Below are positions 46,509 through 55,196 of a DNA stretch of 64,000 nucleotides, piece after piece. Under the pieces are notes generated by a model. It was not told the origin of the DNA. It saw nothing but the letters and a program-made list of their open reading frames with translations, and did not search any database. The DNA is from an uncultured Lachnospiraceae bacterium (GTDB lineage Bacteria; Bacillota; Clostridia; Lachnospirales; Lachnospiraceae), in NCBI GenBank assembly GCA_947174015.1, contig CAMWHJ010000009.1, positions 1 to 64,000 of the forward strand. Reading direction: 5' to 3'. Made by a program: the position numbers and the translations under genes. How positions within the stretch are numbered: position 1 is the first letter of the stretch; every line of letters begins with the position of its first letter.

Positions 46509-47879
46509 ATGCAATTTAGCAAAGGAATGCGTGATAAACTTAATAACTATGTAGATTACAACAGGGAATTTACGATAGAAATGTCAACTACTGGAGATTC
46601 CGTATACGATTTCTGCTGTTTTGGGGTAGACAGTTCTGGCAAACTTTCGGATGACCGTTATATGGTATTCTACAATCAGACATTTACTCCCAATCAAGAA
46701 ATTAAATTTTCATCAGGAAATGATAATGCTATTTTCACCGTCAATCTTACAAAGCTTCCTTCTAATATACAGAAGCTTGTTTTTACAACTAATATTGATG
46801 GCAATGGTACAATGAAAGACATTCGCCGCCATACTTTTATCTTAAAACAAGATAATACAGCCAAAATTGAACTTACCATGTCCGGATCTGATTTCAATTC
46901 TGAAAAAGCTATCATTTCCGTAGAAATATACCAAAAAGATGTCTGGCGGATTGCAGCCGTAGCAAATGGTTTTAATGGCGGGTTATCTGCATTACTGGCA
47001 AATTTTGGAGGTACCGAAGTGAGTAATGATTTAGCCTTCCAGCCAGCCCAAATTTTACAAACAAATATTCCGTCAACTGGTTCAACACCTGAATCGAGAC
47101 TAAAGCCAGAAGAAGAATTAGCACAAGAATTGATAGGTAAAATCAGCCTAGAAAAAGACAAAGTCAACCTTGAAAAGCATGTGGTAAGTCTCTCAAAGTG
47201 TGTTGTTAATTTGAGCAAAAAGAGTGGAGTTGACCTTGGTTCTACTCGTGCAAAGGTGGTTGTTGTTTTGGATTACAGTGGTTCCATGGATATGCTTTAT
47301 AGCGACGGAACAGTTCAAAAGACTATCACTAAACTTGTTCCTCTCGGATTAACATTTGATGACAATGGTTCCATTGATGTTTACCTATTCCAGTCCAACT
47401 ACAGAAAAATGGAAGATTTAAATCTTTCTAATTACGAAAATTACATCAATAATGTGGTAAATAGATCTGGTTACTCCATGGGTGGCACCAAATATGCTCC
47501 TGTTTTAAAAGCAATCATTGAAGGTGCAACACATCAGGAAGGCGGTTTCTTAGGTTTCGGCGGAAAGACTGTGATTGATGAACCTATTGTTGACAATGGT
47601 GAACCCACATTTATTCTTTTCATTACCGACGGCGAAAATGCTGACAGAACAGAATCTAGCAACATTATTCGCAGATCTTCTGAAAAGAATGTGTTCATTC
47701 AATTTATTGGAATTGGTAAACAGCAATTCCAATATCTTGCTCAGTTAGATGATATGCCCGGAAGAAAAAGAGATAACACTGGGTTTTCGAAAATGGAAGA
47801 CTTAAACAAAGCTTCTGATGAAGAATTATACACCAACGTTTTAGGGCAATTCTCTGACTGGCTAAAGGGACTTCAATAA
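46509..47879 (+). CDS. TerD-VWA fusion protein (TerF-like)
   Basis: A 456-residue cytoplasmic protein. Residues 1-165 are a TerD-type beta-sandwich (FTIEMSTTGDSVYDFCCFGVD; NFGGTE at the end) that in the family binds calcium. Residues 200-238 are helical. Residues 245-456 form a von Willebrand A domain with an intact MIDAS start, Asp255-x-Ser257-x-Ser259 (VVLDYSGSM), and later ITDGEN. The arrangement matches TerF of tellurium-resistance and stress clusters. GAAGGAGGTATTGT precedes the ATG. No other ter gene is nearby, so this is a lone member. Its action is unknown; the family is linked to stress, phage and metal responses. Confidence 0.85.
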   Translation: MQFSKGMRDKLNNYVDYNREFTIEMSTTGDSVYDFCCFGVDSSGKLSDDRYMVFYNQTFTPNQEIKFSSGNDNAIFTVNLTKLPSNIQKLVFTTNIDGNGTMKDIRRHTFILKQDNTAKIELTMSGSDFNSEKAIISVEIYQKDVWRIAAVANGFNGGLSALLANFGGTEVSNDLAFQPAQILQTNIPSTGSTPESRLKPEEELAQELIGKISLEKDKVNLEKHVVSLSKCVVNLSKKSGVDLGSTRAKVVVVLDYSGSMDMLYSDGTVQKTITKLVPLGLTFDDNGSIDVYLFQSNYRKMEDLNLSNYENYINNVVNRSGYSMGGTKYAPVLKAIIEGATHQEGGFLGFGGKTVIDEPIVDNGEPTFILFITDGENADRTESSNIIRRSSEKNVFIQFIGIGKQQFQYLAQLDDMPGRKRDNTGFSKMEDLNKASDEELYTNVLGQFSDWLKGLQ

Positions 47880-47885
47880 AAAATA

Positions 47886-47930
47886 GTAACTATTCAGTAC
47901 CTTCATAGTTACAGGCAAAGAACCATGCAG
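47886..47930. repeat. truncated family A repeat
   Basis: Only the first 45 bases (GTAACTATTCAG to AAAGAACCATGC) of the dispersed repeat are present, immediately after the TerD-VWA stop codon. The remaining part is missing. Confidence 0.7.
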
Positions 47931-48049
47931 CCTTAATGCACCACCATAAATGAAAGTTATGAGATGCATATCGGAATACCCGAATTCAGTTTTTTTGCTG
48001 AAACAAAAAAAGGGGACTTTCATAGAAAATAAAAGATAAGTACAAAAAA

Positions 48050-48095
48050 TAAAAATGCCTCAACACCTTATACTTCTAGGTCTTGGGCATTTTTC
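48050..48095 (-). terminator. terminator of the tRNA-Glu transcript
   Basis: A long stem AATGCCCAAGACC/GGTGTTGAGGCATT with a loop of about 11 bases, followed on the minus strand by TTTTTATTTTTTG. Confidence 0.8.
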
Positions 48096-48123
48096 GGGTT
48101 GGGCTATTCTTAAAAATAGTCAA

Positions 48124-48195
48124 CAGCTCGTAGGGGAATCGAACCCCTGTTTCCGCCGTGAGAGGGCGGCGTCTTAACCGCTTGACCAACGAGCC
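48124..48195 (-). tRNA. trnE: tRNA-Glu (anticodon CTC)
   Basis: A 72-base cloverleaf with acceptor GGCTCGT/ACGAGCT (seven pairs), anticodon stem CCGCC/GGCGG, loop CTCTCAC giving CTC, T arm AGGGG-TTCGATT-CCCCT, and discriminator G. CCA is not encoded. It reads GAG; the main TTC isoacceptor must be elsewhere. It has its own promoter and terminator. Confidence 0.95.
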
Positions 48196-48210
48196 ACATC
48201 ACATTTATAA

Positions 48211-48239
48211 ATTATACTTGATAAGAACTTAAAAGTCAA
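48211..48239 (-). promoter_or_regulatory. sigma-A promoter of tRNA-Glu
   Basis: TTGACT (48234-48239) and TATAAT (48211-48216) on the minus strand, spacing 17, ending about 16 bases before the mature tRNA. Confidence 0.75.
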
Positions 48240-48303
48240 TCCCTTAATTTATAAAAATTCAAATTTTTTTCTGCCATTATGATTCTTTCACTTTATATCT
48301 TCA

Positions 48304-48445
48304 TAAAAACGACACTACTTCGTCCTCCTTTACCCGATTTACCATACTTTGAATGGTTTTTAAATGCTCGTTGACAGTATTTTCCTCACTGGTGTGTGCC
48401 ATATAATTAAGCAGTTCACGAATTCCTGCACATATGATTTTAATA
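48304..48445 (-). pseudogene. C-terminal coding remnant, unrecognised
   Basis: About 45 open codons without a start read IICAGIRELLNYMAH, then EHLKTIQSMVNRVKEDE, then a stop. The composition and heptad-like pattern look coding, but I cannot assign a family. Together with a family B repeat (48541-48581) this is all I see in the 515-base spacer 48196-48710 apart from the tRNA promoter. Confidence 0.3.
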
Positions 48446-48540
48446 AAACAGACCGTGTTATTTATGAGTTTTCGATAAATTTCTAATAATCATAAAAAAT
48501 GGGACAAAAGAGTATAAAAACCCATCTATCCCATATTATT

Positions 48541-48582
48541 CATGACAATAGAAAGTTCCCAGAGCATACTTTTATTGTTTGG
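48541..48582. repeat. dispersed palindrome family B
   Basis: CATGACAATAGAAAGTTCCC pairs with the following GAGCATACTTTTATTG; this is a slightly decayed copy. Confidence 0.6.
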
Positions 48583-48710
48583 GATCAATGCAGGCACAAT
48601 ACAAATGAATGTTTTCTGAATAAAGTTTAACAAAAAACCTGATTAGTACATTTTTTGTATAGAGAAAAATTTTTTTCTGCATTAGCCTCTTTCCTTTTTG
48701 TTTGGACTGC

Positions 48711-49496
48711 CTATGCAATTTTTCTCCCGTTGCGTTTTAAACAAAAAAATAGTATAATCCCGGAAAAGGTCCCTACAAATAAGTAGGCTTGCAGCATTGG
48801 CATGAAATTATATTCTTTTCCCAGCCATATATCTGCAAAATCCTTTGTGATGTATGTGGTAGGCAGCAGTTTTGAAATTGCCTGTACGGATGATGGAAGC
48901 ATTTCATAGTTTATACCCATCATACCGCTGGCTATCATAATACAAAAATAAAGCATCATAGATATACAGTAGACAATAGCAAACTTTTTACAAAATAGTG
49001 CGATGGCATGTGCAAGCATGAATGAAATGACAGCTAACACTCCAATGCATATGATGTAGCAAATCAGCCCTGATACCATTGGGGGCTGGATTCTCAATAT
49101 AAAAAATCCTACTATAAAATAAATTGCAAACGCACAGATTTGGAAAATTAATTCTGAAATAATTCTGTGAATAATGGTCATTGTTTGACTTATACCAAAC
49201 AATTCCATTCGCTGGGGAATCCCCTTTTCCAATTCCTGTGAATAAGTGGCTGCATATCCCATCAAAATCGTTGCAAGGGGAATCATTGCACCCATTCCCA
49301 AAAATATACCCGTCACCACTGTGGATAATACACTCTCATCTGATAGGTTGAGAGCCATCACTTTGGCAATGACAACAGTCATCAATACCGGCATTCCAAT
49401 ACCAAATATATGTACATAGGGATTTCCTGTAATATTTCGAAACTCAAACAGTATGAATGATGGAGAAACTCTTGTTCTCTTTCCTCTACAATTCAT
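48711..49496 (-). CDS. ABC-2 type transporter permease
   Basis: A 261-residue integral membrane protein with about six hydrophobic segments (GIGMPVLMTVVIAKVMAL; GMGAMIPLATILMGYAAT; ISELIFQICAFAIYFIVG and others), the layout of ABC-2 permeases used for export of antibiotics, lipids or peptides. The start at 49496 has AGGAGGAAGTTAATC before it and overlaps the end of the ATPase gene by 11 bases, so the two are translated together. The substrate is unknown. It lies downstream of a two-component system that probably controls it. Confidence 0.85.
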   Translation of the reverse strand: MNCRGKRTRVSPSFILFEFRNITGNPYVHIFGIGMPVLMTVVIAKVMALNLSDESVLSTVVTGIFLGMGAMIPLATILMGYAATYSQELEKGIPQRMELFGISQTMTIIHRIISELIFQICAFAIYFIVGFFILRIQPPMVSGLICYIICIGVLAVISFMLAHAIALFCKKFAIVYCISMMLYFCIMIASGMMGINYEMLPSSVQAISKLLPTTYITKDFADIWLGKEYNFMPMLQAYLFVGTFSGIILFFCLKRNGRKIA

Positions 49497-50370
49497 GATT
49501 AACTTCCTCCTGATAATAAATTTTCTTTGCATTGCTGTACATAATCTCAATATCATTACTGCTGCGTCTATAATTTATATCGTTGCTAAGAAGCAGCCTT
49601 GTAAGAGCAAGCTCCTCTGCTTCATCTTTGACTTCCAGTGCTATAAGGTGCTCCGGGGAAGCTAATTTCTTATAATTTTTTACAAGCAATTCATGCTCCG
49701 GGGAAGTTTCAAATACAATGACTGCTCGCCCACAATATTTTTGAAACAGTTGCTCTTTCCCTCCATAATCAATGACTTTTCCCTTATCCAGAATCAGAAT
49801 TTTATTTGCCATCTGCTCTAACTCCTCATAATAATGAGATACAATACAAAGACTGGACTTCTTCCCTGCATACCAGTTTATCAACTTCTCCATAAGTTTC
49901 TGCCTTGTCTCAAAATCAAGACCCGAAGTTACCTCATCATAAAAAGTAAGGGGTGCCTCCTGCATCATTACCATAATAATGGTAAAACGCTGCTTTTGTC
50001 CCCCAGACAGTTTACTGTACTTTTTCCGAAGACAATTCTCAAATTCAAAATAAGTTATCAGCTCCTTCAGCTTGGGGTTCTTTGTGATTTTTGTCTCTAA
50101 TATGGCTTCCATAATGTATTTACAGGGCATGGTGTCGGTATACTCATTGAACTGCATATGAGTTGCCATCTTATCGGGAGAAAGATCCGTCTTGATAATT
50201 CCCTGATAATTTATCAGCCCTAAAATACTTTTTATCAGCGTGGTTTTTCCTGCACCATTGGAACCTATGATTCCTACCCTGTCACCTTCGCTGAGCTGCA
50301 GGGGCTTATTAATTTGCAGTGCAATTTCCGCACCATATTTTACTGTCAGATTTTCAATTGTTAATTGCAT
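49486..50370 (-). CDS. ABC transporter ATP-binding protein
   Basis: A 294-residue ATPase that powers the adjacent permease. Walker A GSNGAGKTT, signature LSGGQKQRF and Walker B region LTFYDEVTSGLD are intact. The Walker B acidic pair is Asp-Glu as usual. A C-terminal extension of about 85 residues follows the ATPase core. The start at 50370 has GAGGAGATGTGACG before it. The gene follows the histidine kinase after a 170-base spacer containing three direct repeats that may bind the response regulator. Confidence 0.92.
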   Translation of the reverse strand: MQLTIENLTVKYGAEIALQINKPLQLSEGDRVGIIGSNGAGKTTLIKSILGLINYQGIIKTDLSPDKMATHMQFNEYTDTMPCKYIMEAILETKITKNPKLKELITYFEFENCLRKKYSKLSGGQKQRFTIIMVMMQEAPLTFYDEVTSGLDFETRQKLMEKLINWYAGKKSSLCIVSHYYEELEQMANKILILDKGKVIDYGGKEQLFQKYCGRAVIVFETSPEHELLVKNYKKLASPEHLIALEVKDEAEELALTRLLLSNDINYRRSSNDIEIMYSNAKKIYYQEEVNHEL

Positions 50371-50413
50371 CGTCACATCTCCTCTCTTTGATACATACAA
50401 ATTAGCAGATCCA

Positions 50414-50441
50414 TATGTATTTCGTATGAATATAGCATGAA
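50414..50441 (-). promoter_or_regulatory. three 11-bp-spaced direct repeats upstream of the ABC operon
   Basis: On the minus strand TTCATG, TTCATA and TACATA recur with exactly 11 bases from start to start. OmpR-family regulators bind such tandem half-sites. A two-repeat version precedes the regulator gene itself (52752-52768). I could not find a convincing -10 box. Confidence 0.5.
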
Positions 50442-50539
50442 AATTTCGTAATTCTATCTACGTAACTCTTTCATCAGAACTGCACACTCTGCTACAAAGT
50501 CTATGCAGGTACAAAAATCCTGTTTTTCATGGCTCTTCT

Positions 50540-52009
50540 TTACAAAAAATTAACTGTTGTCATCACACTCTCCACACAGTTTTTCATATGTATGGAAAGA
50601 TCTATTTGTTTTGCATAATAGGATGCAATATACAGACCTAAACCATGGCTGGAGATATTCGGTTCATGGTTTCCGCTGACAAAGGGATCAAAAATATGAG
50701 GCAGGATGTCCTCTGGAATTGTGACACCATAGTTTTCCATTAAAATACCTGTTTTCGATATGCGTATTTCAATCTTTTCTCCAAAAGGAGTATATTTCAC
50801 CGCATTCGAAATCAAATTGTCCATAATTTGCAGAAATAAGCATTCATCTGTCACAATTATGGTATTATCTGCATCGATACAAGAAACCTTTAGCTGCTTA
50901 TCTGACATGACTACTTTGTATGCCTGAAGTTTACTCTCCACAAGGGGCATAATCTGTATCTTTTGAAGTTTTATGTGATCCCTGCTGTGATTTAATGACA
51001 AAATGTCCTCCACCACTTTCCTCATGGAAAGAAGCTGTTCTTTTGTCTTTGGAAGGTAGGTGCTTGTATCCTTATATTTCCCCACTTGATTTATCATTCC
51101 ATCAAGTAAAAGAAGTGCTGCTGAGAGTGGGGTTTTTAACTGGTGGGAGGAAGCACGCAGGAAAATTTCCTGACGTTCATTTTCCTTCTGTAGTGCATGA
51201 TTTTTTTCCTCCAGTTCATGATACACAGGATTTAAAATTTCTTTGGAATATAGCTGGGAAAACAATAATACTATGAGCAGAATCACCGTACTAAGCATTG
51301 GAATACTTTGAAACACCACTGGGCGAATTTCATTCATATCCGGCATCATTGCCGGTAAAACAGTAAACACCATTCCACTCTCTGTGTTTTCCACCGCAAG
51401 ATAATTGATGTAGGTATTTACATCATCTTCTACTACTGCCTCAAAAATCATCAGCTCATCCGAAACCATATGAACCTTTGTGTAGTTGGTGTGATATTCT
51501 ATATTGCCTGTAAATTGAATATTAAGATTTACCGGTAATGAAGACCCATTATTTACATCTGTCTGTATCAGTTCTTTCCAATGATTTATCATAACTTCTA
51601 TTTCTTTTGAAACCTGTTCTTTTTCTTGGTCTGTTGAAAATGCTCCATTATGATATTTGTTTAAAAATTGCTGTAATTCCAAAAGTATTGTCTTGGTATA
51701 GTTTTCTTTCACTGTTACTTCTGTTTTCCATGACTGCGATGTCAGAAAAATAGAATCCCCCTCTAATGGAAGTCTTACAGACAAACATGCTGTGGGATTT
51801 TTCAATCGGATACCATCATAGCTCCCTGTTTCTACATAAGTTCTATGCTGTACCTCCACAGATTTCAGATTCTGTTCCATGTGGTAGCTGACATAAAGAG
51901 ATGGCAGCATATAGATGAAATATCCTACAAGAAAGCCTAATAAAATGACCGCAAGTATTATACTGTATATTTGATTTTTTCTGTGAAGTCCCTTTTGATC
52001 ATAATTCAT
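50540..52009 (-). CDS. sensor histidine kinase
   Basis: A membrane kinase of 489 residues. Membrane segments lie near 13-34 and 234-254, enclosing an extracellular sensor of about 200 residues. His289 in SSHQLKTPLS is the phosphorylated residue, NLISNAVKYTPFGEK the N box, and SSHGLGLYIASYYAK the G2 box. There is no HAMP domain and a short coiled coil joins membrane to kinase. The start overlaps the response regulator stop by four bases (ATGA), showing translational coupling. The signal is unknown; the adjacent ABC exporter suggests an antimicrobial or envelope stress. Confidence 0.93.
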   Translation of the reverse strand: MNYDQKGLHRKNQIYSIILAVILLGFLVGYFIYMLPSLYVSYHMEQNLKSVEVQHRTYVETGSYDGIRLKNPTACLSVRLPLEGDSIFLTSQSWKTEVTVKENYTKTILLELQQFLNKYHNGAFSTDQEKEQVSKEIEVMINHWKELIQTDVNNGSSLPVNLNIQFTGNIEYHTNYTKVHMVSDELMIFEAVVEDDVNTYINYLAVENTESGMVFTVLPAMMPDMNEIRPVVFQSIPMLSTVILLIVLLFSQLYSKEILNPVYHELEEKNHALQKENERQEIFLRASSHQLKTPLSAALLLLDGMINQVGKYKDTSTYLPKTKEQLLSMRKVVEDILSLNHSRDHIKLQKIQIMPLVESKLQAYKVVMSDKQLKVSCIDADNTIIVTDECLFLQIMDNLISNAVKYTPFGEKIEIRISKTGILMENYGVTIPEDILPHIFDPFVSGNHEPNISSHGLGLYIASYYAKQIDLSIHMKNCVESVMTTVNFL

Positions 52010-52698
52010 TTGGCGACCTCCATGTCGAATTGATAACCCACACCGATAACTGTTTTTATACAGTTTACAGGAAGCTTCTTTCGCAGATTCTTTACATGAG
52101 CATCAATAATACGGTCACTTCCAATATATTCTTCGTTAAATATATGCAATATCAGTTGTTCTCTTGTATACACACGATTTGGCTCATTGTAAATCGTTTG
52201 AAGAAGCAGGTATTCTGTTAATGTCAATGGCAGTTTTTCTCCCGCATAGTAGGCACTATATGCTGCCTCCTCCAGATATAATCCACTGTATGCTTTCGTT
52301 GTCACTTTTCTTTTTTTCAGGTGGGAAACACGCCGCAGGATTGTTTCCATTCTTTTCAATAAAATAATAGGGGATACTGGTTTAATGACATAATCATCGG
52401 CATATAAATTAAAAGCTTTGACCTGTGTTTTTTCATCATCCAGGGCTGTCAGCATAATGGTTGCTGTCTGTGGAGAATTGTCTTGAATATACTGCAAGAC
52501 TTGGAATCCGTCCACTCCGGGCACCATAATGTCAAGTACTGCCATATCATAACTATTTTCTTGTAACAGTGTAATTGCTGTCTGTCCATTGGAGCTTTCT
52601 GTTACTTCATAGCCAGACATTTTCATGTATTCCGTCAAGACTTCTCTGATGGTAGGTTCGTCCTCCAAAAAAAGTACTTTGTATGGTTTGTTTTCCAT
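52006..52698 (-). CDS. OmpR-family response regulator
   Basis: A 230-residue transcription factor. The receiver domain has the acidic pair in LEDEP, Asp56 in VLDIMVPG as phosphorylation site, and Lys in YVIKPVSP. The C-terminal winged helix ends with GSDRIIDAHVKNLRKKL and VIGVGYQF. The start at 52698 has AAGGAGAACATCA before it; longer frames upstream lack one. Partner of the adjacent kinase. It probably binds the TTCATA direct repeats before its own gene and before the ABC genes. Confidence 0.95.
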   Translation of the reverse strand: MENKPYKVLFLEDEPTIREVLTEYMKMSGYEVTESSNGQTAITLLQENSYDMAVLDIMVPGVDGFQVLQYIQDNSPQTATIMLTALDDEKTQVKAFNLYADDYVIKPVSPIILLKRMETILRRVSHLKKRKVTTKAYSGLYLEEAAYSAYYAGEKLPLTLTEYLLLQTIYNEPNRVYTREQLILHIFNEEYIGSDRIIDAHVKNLRKKLPVNCIKTVIGVGYQFDMEVAK

Positions 52699-52751
52699 TG
52701 ATGTTCTCCTTGTTTCCATATAAATTCTTAATATATAGTATAGCATAGCTG

Positions 52752-52768
52752 TATGAATTTCATATGAA
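52752..52768 (-). promoter_or_regulatory. direct repeat pair upstream of the response regulator gene
   Basis: Two TTCATA half-sites 11 bases apart on the minus strand, just upstream of a TATACT sequence (about 52737-52742). The arrangement matches the repeats before the ABC operon and suggests autoregulation. Confidence 0.45.
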
Positions 52769-52816
52769 GATTTAAAAACATGATATCTCCCTTAACTGAT
52801 TTGGTTTGTGCATATT

Positions 52817-53056
52817 TTAAGCTTCTTGCACGCAAAATCTTACCTCACCAATGGAAATATCCTTGGTTCCTGTCAATCCATTGTGAGATACAAATTCTTT
52901 TACCTCCTGTAAACTATTTAATGCTTCTGTCTGTTCTCTGTATCGTAACGTTTACTCTGCAACTTTCGCTTGTACCTGCCGGACATAAGCAAACTTTTCA
53001 AAATCCTCCGTAATATAGATACACATTTCCTTATCAAAAAGAGGAAAAAGCCGCTG
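52817..53056 (-). pseudogene. frameshifted coding remnant, unrecognised
   Basis: The upstream part reads LFDKEMCIYITEDFEKFAY then VRQVQAKVAE before a stop. The next frame continues YREQTEALNSLQEVKEF and DISIGEVRFCVQEA before a final stop. It looks like one small protein of about 78 residues broken by a frameshift. I do not recognise it. It lies in the spacer 52699-53202, which otherwise holds only the regulator's promoter region. Confidence 0.35.
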
Positions 53057-53202
53057 ATTTTTAGCTATTTGGTGAGATATTAAAAGGTCAGTTATTTATG
53101 ATTCGATGTACTTGTAAAAATCTATCACAAAAATAAGATATTCCTTTTCGTTTTTATTTGCAGGCTTTGCCATTTTTAGTTCTGGATTTTTTACTGCTCT
53201 TA

Positions 53203-53445
53203 CTAAATTTTTACTTTTCTACGATAAAGCCTTCCAATATCTCTATCATAAATAAAATCCGGCATTTCCTCCCCTTGATAAACTGTCCAGCCAAATCTGC
53301 TGCATAACAATTCCACAAAGTTGTCCTGATTTCTGTCATAGGAATTTTCTATCTCCTTTATCTGATAATGTAAAACAAACTCATTTATCTTCTGTCCATA
53401 AAGTAACGTGTCTCCTTTGAAGTATTCTATTTCTATAATCACCAT
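53203..53445 (-). CDS. small hypothetical protein of an unrecognised operon
   Basis: An 80-residue protein starting MVIIEIEYFKGDTLLYG. CATAAGGGATAAATTT provides a ribosome binding site, and the ATG lies four bases after the stop of the cysteine-rich upstream gene. Acidic and aromatic residues are frequent (FGWTVYQGEEMPDFIYD). There is no signal peptide or membrane segment. It is the last gene of a same-strand run of unknown genes. I cannot assign a family. Confidence 0.55.
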   Translation of the reverse strand: MVIIEIEYFKGDTLLYGQKINEFVLHYQIKEIENSYDRNQDNFVELLCSRFGWTVYQGEEMPDFIYDRDIGRLYRRKVKI

Positions 53446-53449
53446 AAAT

Positions 53450-53839
53450 TTATCCCTTATGAAGCTGACGTTTTGAGTTAATTGTTTCATATAGCAGCCT
53501 TTTATGTGTGTGCCTCAATTTACCATCATTTTTATGTTGATAATTCCGCCTCAGCCAGTCTTTTTTTAAAGAATTGGCGGTATCTTGAAAAGAAAAAGCT
53601 TCCAAAGAAAAAGCTTCTGACGGCATCCTTGAACAAATAGAACAAAAAGGACAGTTTGAATCCTTACAGACAGCAGCTATCCAGGAATCACAAAATACGC
53701 AGCATTCTGCATCATACCTATGATAATAAAACAAACCTTTCTCACCGCATATGGGACACTCAGTTCCCAACCAAGTACCATATTTATTTATCTTTTTCTG
53801 CTTTGCTTTATACCGCAAATACCTTTTTCTATTCTTCAT
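53450..53839 (-). CDS. cysteine-rich small protein of an unrecognised operon
   Basis: A 129-residue basic protein. Between about residues 26 and 70 it has CPICGEKG, CCVFCD, VCKDSNCPFCSIC: four CxxC-like pairs suited to binding two zinc ions. The rest is Lys/Arg-rich (MKNRKRYLRYKAKQKK; KNDGKLRHTHKR). The start at 53839 has AGAGGATTGAT before the ATG. Zinc ribbons of this kind occur in nucleic acid or protein adaptors; nothing more precise can be said. It is coupled to the 80-residue gene downstream. Confidence 0.6.
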   Translation of the reverse strand: MKNRKRYLRYKAKQKKINKYGTWLGTECPICGEKGLFYYHRYDAECCVFCDSWIAAVCKDSNCPFCSICSRMPSEAFSLEAFSFQDTANSLKKDWLRRNYQHKNDGKLRHTHKRLLYETINSKRQLHKG

Positions 53840-53904
53840 ATCAATCCTCTGACTCATCCAAATACAGCAGTTCTCCAAATGCCGGTTCTATTTTATGATA
53901 GTAT

Positions 53905-54094
53905 CCGGTTGCCATATTTTTTCAATTTCTGTGCAAGCATGCTGCAATATTTCCTTACGCAGCCCACTGAACTGTTCCCCGAATTTTGCCTGATAGGCAA
54001 GTGTAAATTCTCCATAATAAAGCAGTTCCCTATAAGCCGTATCATTTTCATTGATAAGAGATATCAGAATTTTACATAAAACGCAACTATGCAG
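53905..54094 (-). pseudogene. in-frame open extension after a stop codon, possible decayed gene
   Basis: Immediately after the TAA ending the upstream 366-residue gene, the same frame stays open for 62 codons (ISLINENDTAYRELLYYGE; GEQFSGLRKEILQHACTEI) and ends at a second stop near 53905. No ATG or ribosome binding site begins it. It is either the former C-terminus of the upstream protein beyond a nonsense mutation or a remnant of a separate gene. Confidence 0.4.
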
Positions 54095-55195
54095 TTAATT
54101 TATCTGCCTATAACTATCCCTTGCAATTTCCCAGTACAATTTTACATACATATCAAAACTGTTTAGAAAGTTCATTACTCTCTTTTCCTGTTCTATTGGA
54201 TCCGGGATAAAATAATACCTCTCATATAGGATAAACCATAATGCATCCAGCTGTTCCGGCTTGGACAAAAACTCTAATAGAAAATCTGCAAATTCTTTCT
54301 CCTTACGCACCGCAAAAAACTCTTGATTTTTCATTGCTTTTACCAATAGTTCCCTGCAATGGGGCGAATCACAACTTCCTTCCACCGCCTGTCTGAAATC
54401 CTCTATGGTCTTTACATAAGAATCCATGCCTGCAAGGATTTCCAACTTTCTATGAGTAGTTTCCTCCATGGCTTTCACTAAACTTGCCACCAATGTCCCT
54501 TGTGCGGAATGTTTTAGGGCTTCCAGATGTACCCATTGATTCATGCACATTATATGCTCTAACTGAATTTCCCTGCTGTTTCTGAGCAGTTGTTCCAGCA
54601 TACGATAAAATGAACCATCATTCTTAATCACTTCTCCCTGTAAATAATTGCTCCATGGATGATTTGGAAAAGCCAGTGTGGTTTTACACTCAGGATACCA
54701 TATGGGAGAATGAGTCATCTCATACCACAATTTCCATTCTGTCTCCTCCGTTCTCACCACATATGCTGCCAAATAAGCCTGTGCCAAGGGACGATATACT
54801 CTTGCTGCCATATGATAGCACAAAAGTTCCATCTCCATAGCACATTTCTCTGCTGTCTGATAATCTATATTTTCCTTAAAAAGAGTTAAAAATTTTTTTC
54901 CTTCTCTGCTGTGAAAAAATACATTATCTTCTATTTTTTCACCCTCCTGCACAAATACCCCATACATAATTCCAAAAGGAACATAGACCGTAAGAAGCTG
55001 AGATGCTGAAAGTATTTGCGATGCCTGTTCCATAAATGCTGCCAATGCATCCACAAATTCCAGCTTATACTGGCAAACTATAAATTCCTCTGAAAGTGTA
55101 TATTCTACATAATCTCCAATCTGCTTTTGGGGCTGCTGACACATTGCCTTCCAAAGATGAAACAGTCCCGGAAATTTTTTAGATATTTCATCCAT
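54095..55195 (-). CDS. hypothetical protein of an unrecognised operon
   Basis: A 366-residue protein, mostly helical by composition (ALAAFMEQASQILSASQLL; FADFLLEFLSKPEQLDALW), without signal peptide or clear membrane segment. I recognise no domain. The ATG follows the stop of the upstream gene by one base, so the two are translated together. An open in-frame stretch follows its stop, which suggests the protein may once have been longer. Its function is unknown. Confidence 0.7.
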   Translation of the reverse strand: MDEISKKFPGLFHLWKAMCQQPQKQIGDYVEYTLSEEFIVCQYKLEFVDALAAFMEQASQILSASQLLTVYVPFGIMYGVFVQEGEKIEDNVFFHSREGKKFLTLFKENIDYQTAEKCAMEMELLCYHMAARVYRPLAQAYLAAYVVRTEETEWKLWYEMTHSPIWYPECKTTLAFPNHPWSNYLQGEVIKNDGSFYRMLEQLLRNSREIQLEHIMCMNQWVHLEALKHSAQGTLVASLVKAMEETTHRKLEILAGMDSYVKTIEDFRQAVEGSCDSPHCRELLVKAMKNQEFFAVRKEKEFADFLLEFLSKPEQLDALWFILYERYYFIPDPIEQEKRVMNFLNSFDMYVKLYWEIARDSYRQIN

Positions 55196-55196
55196 C

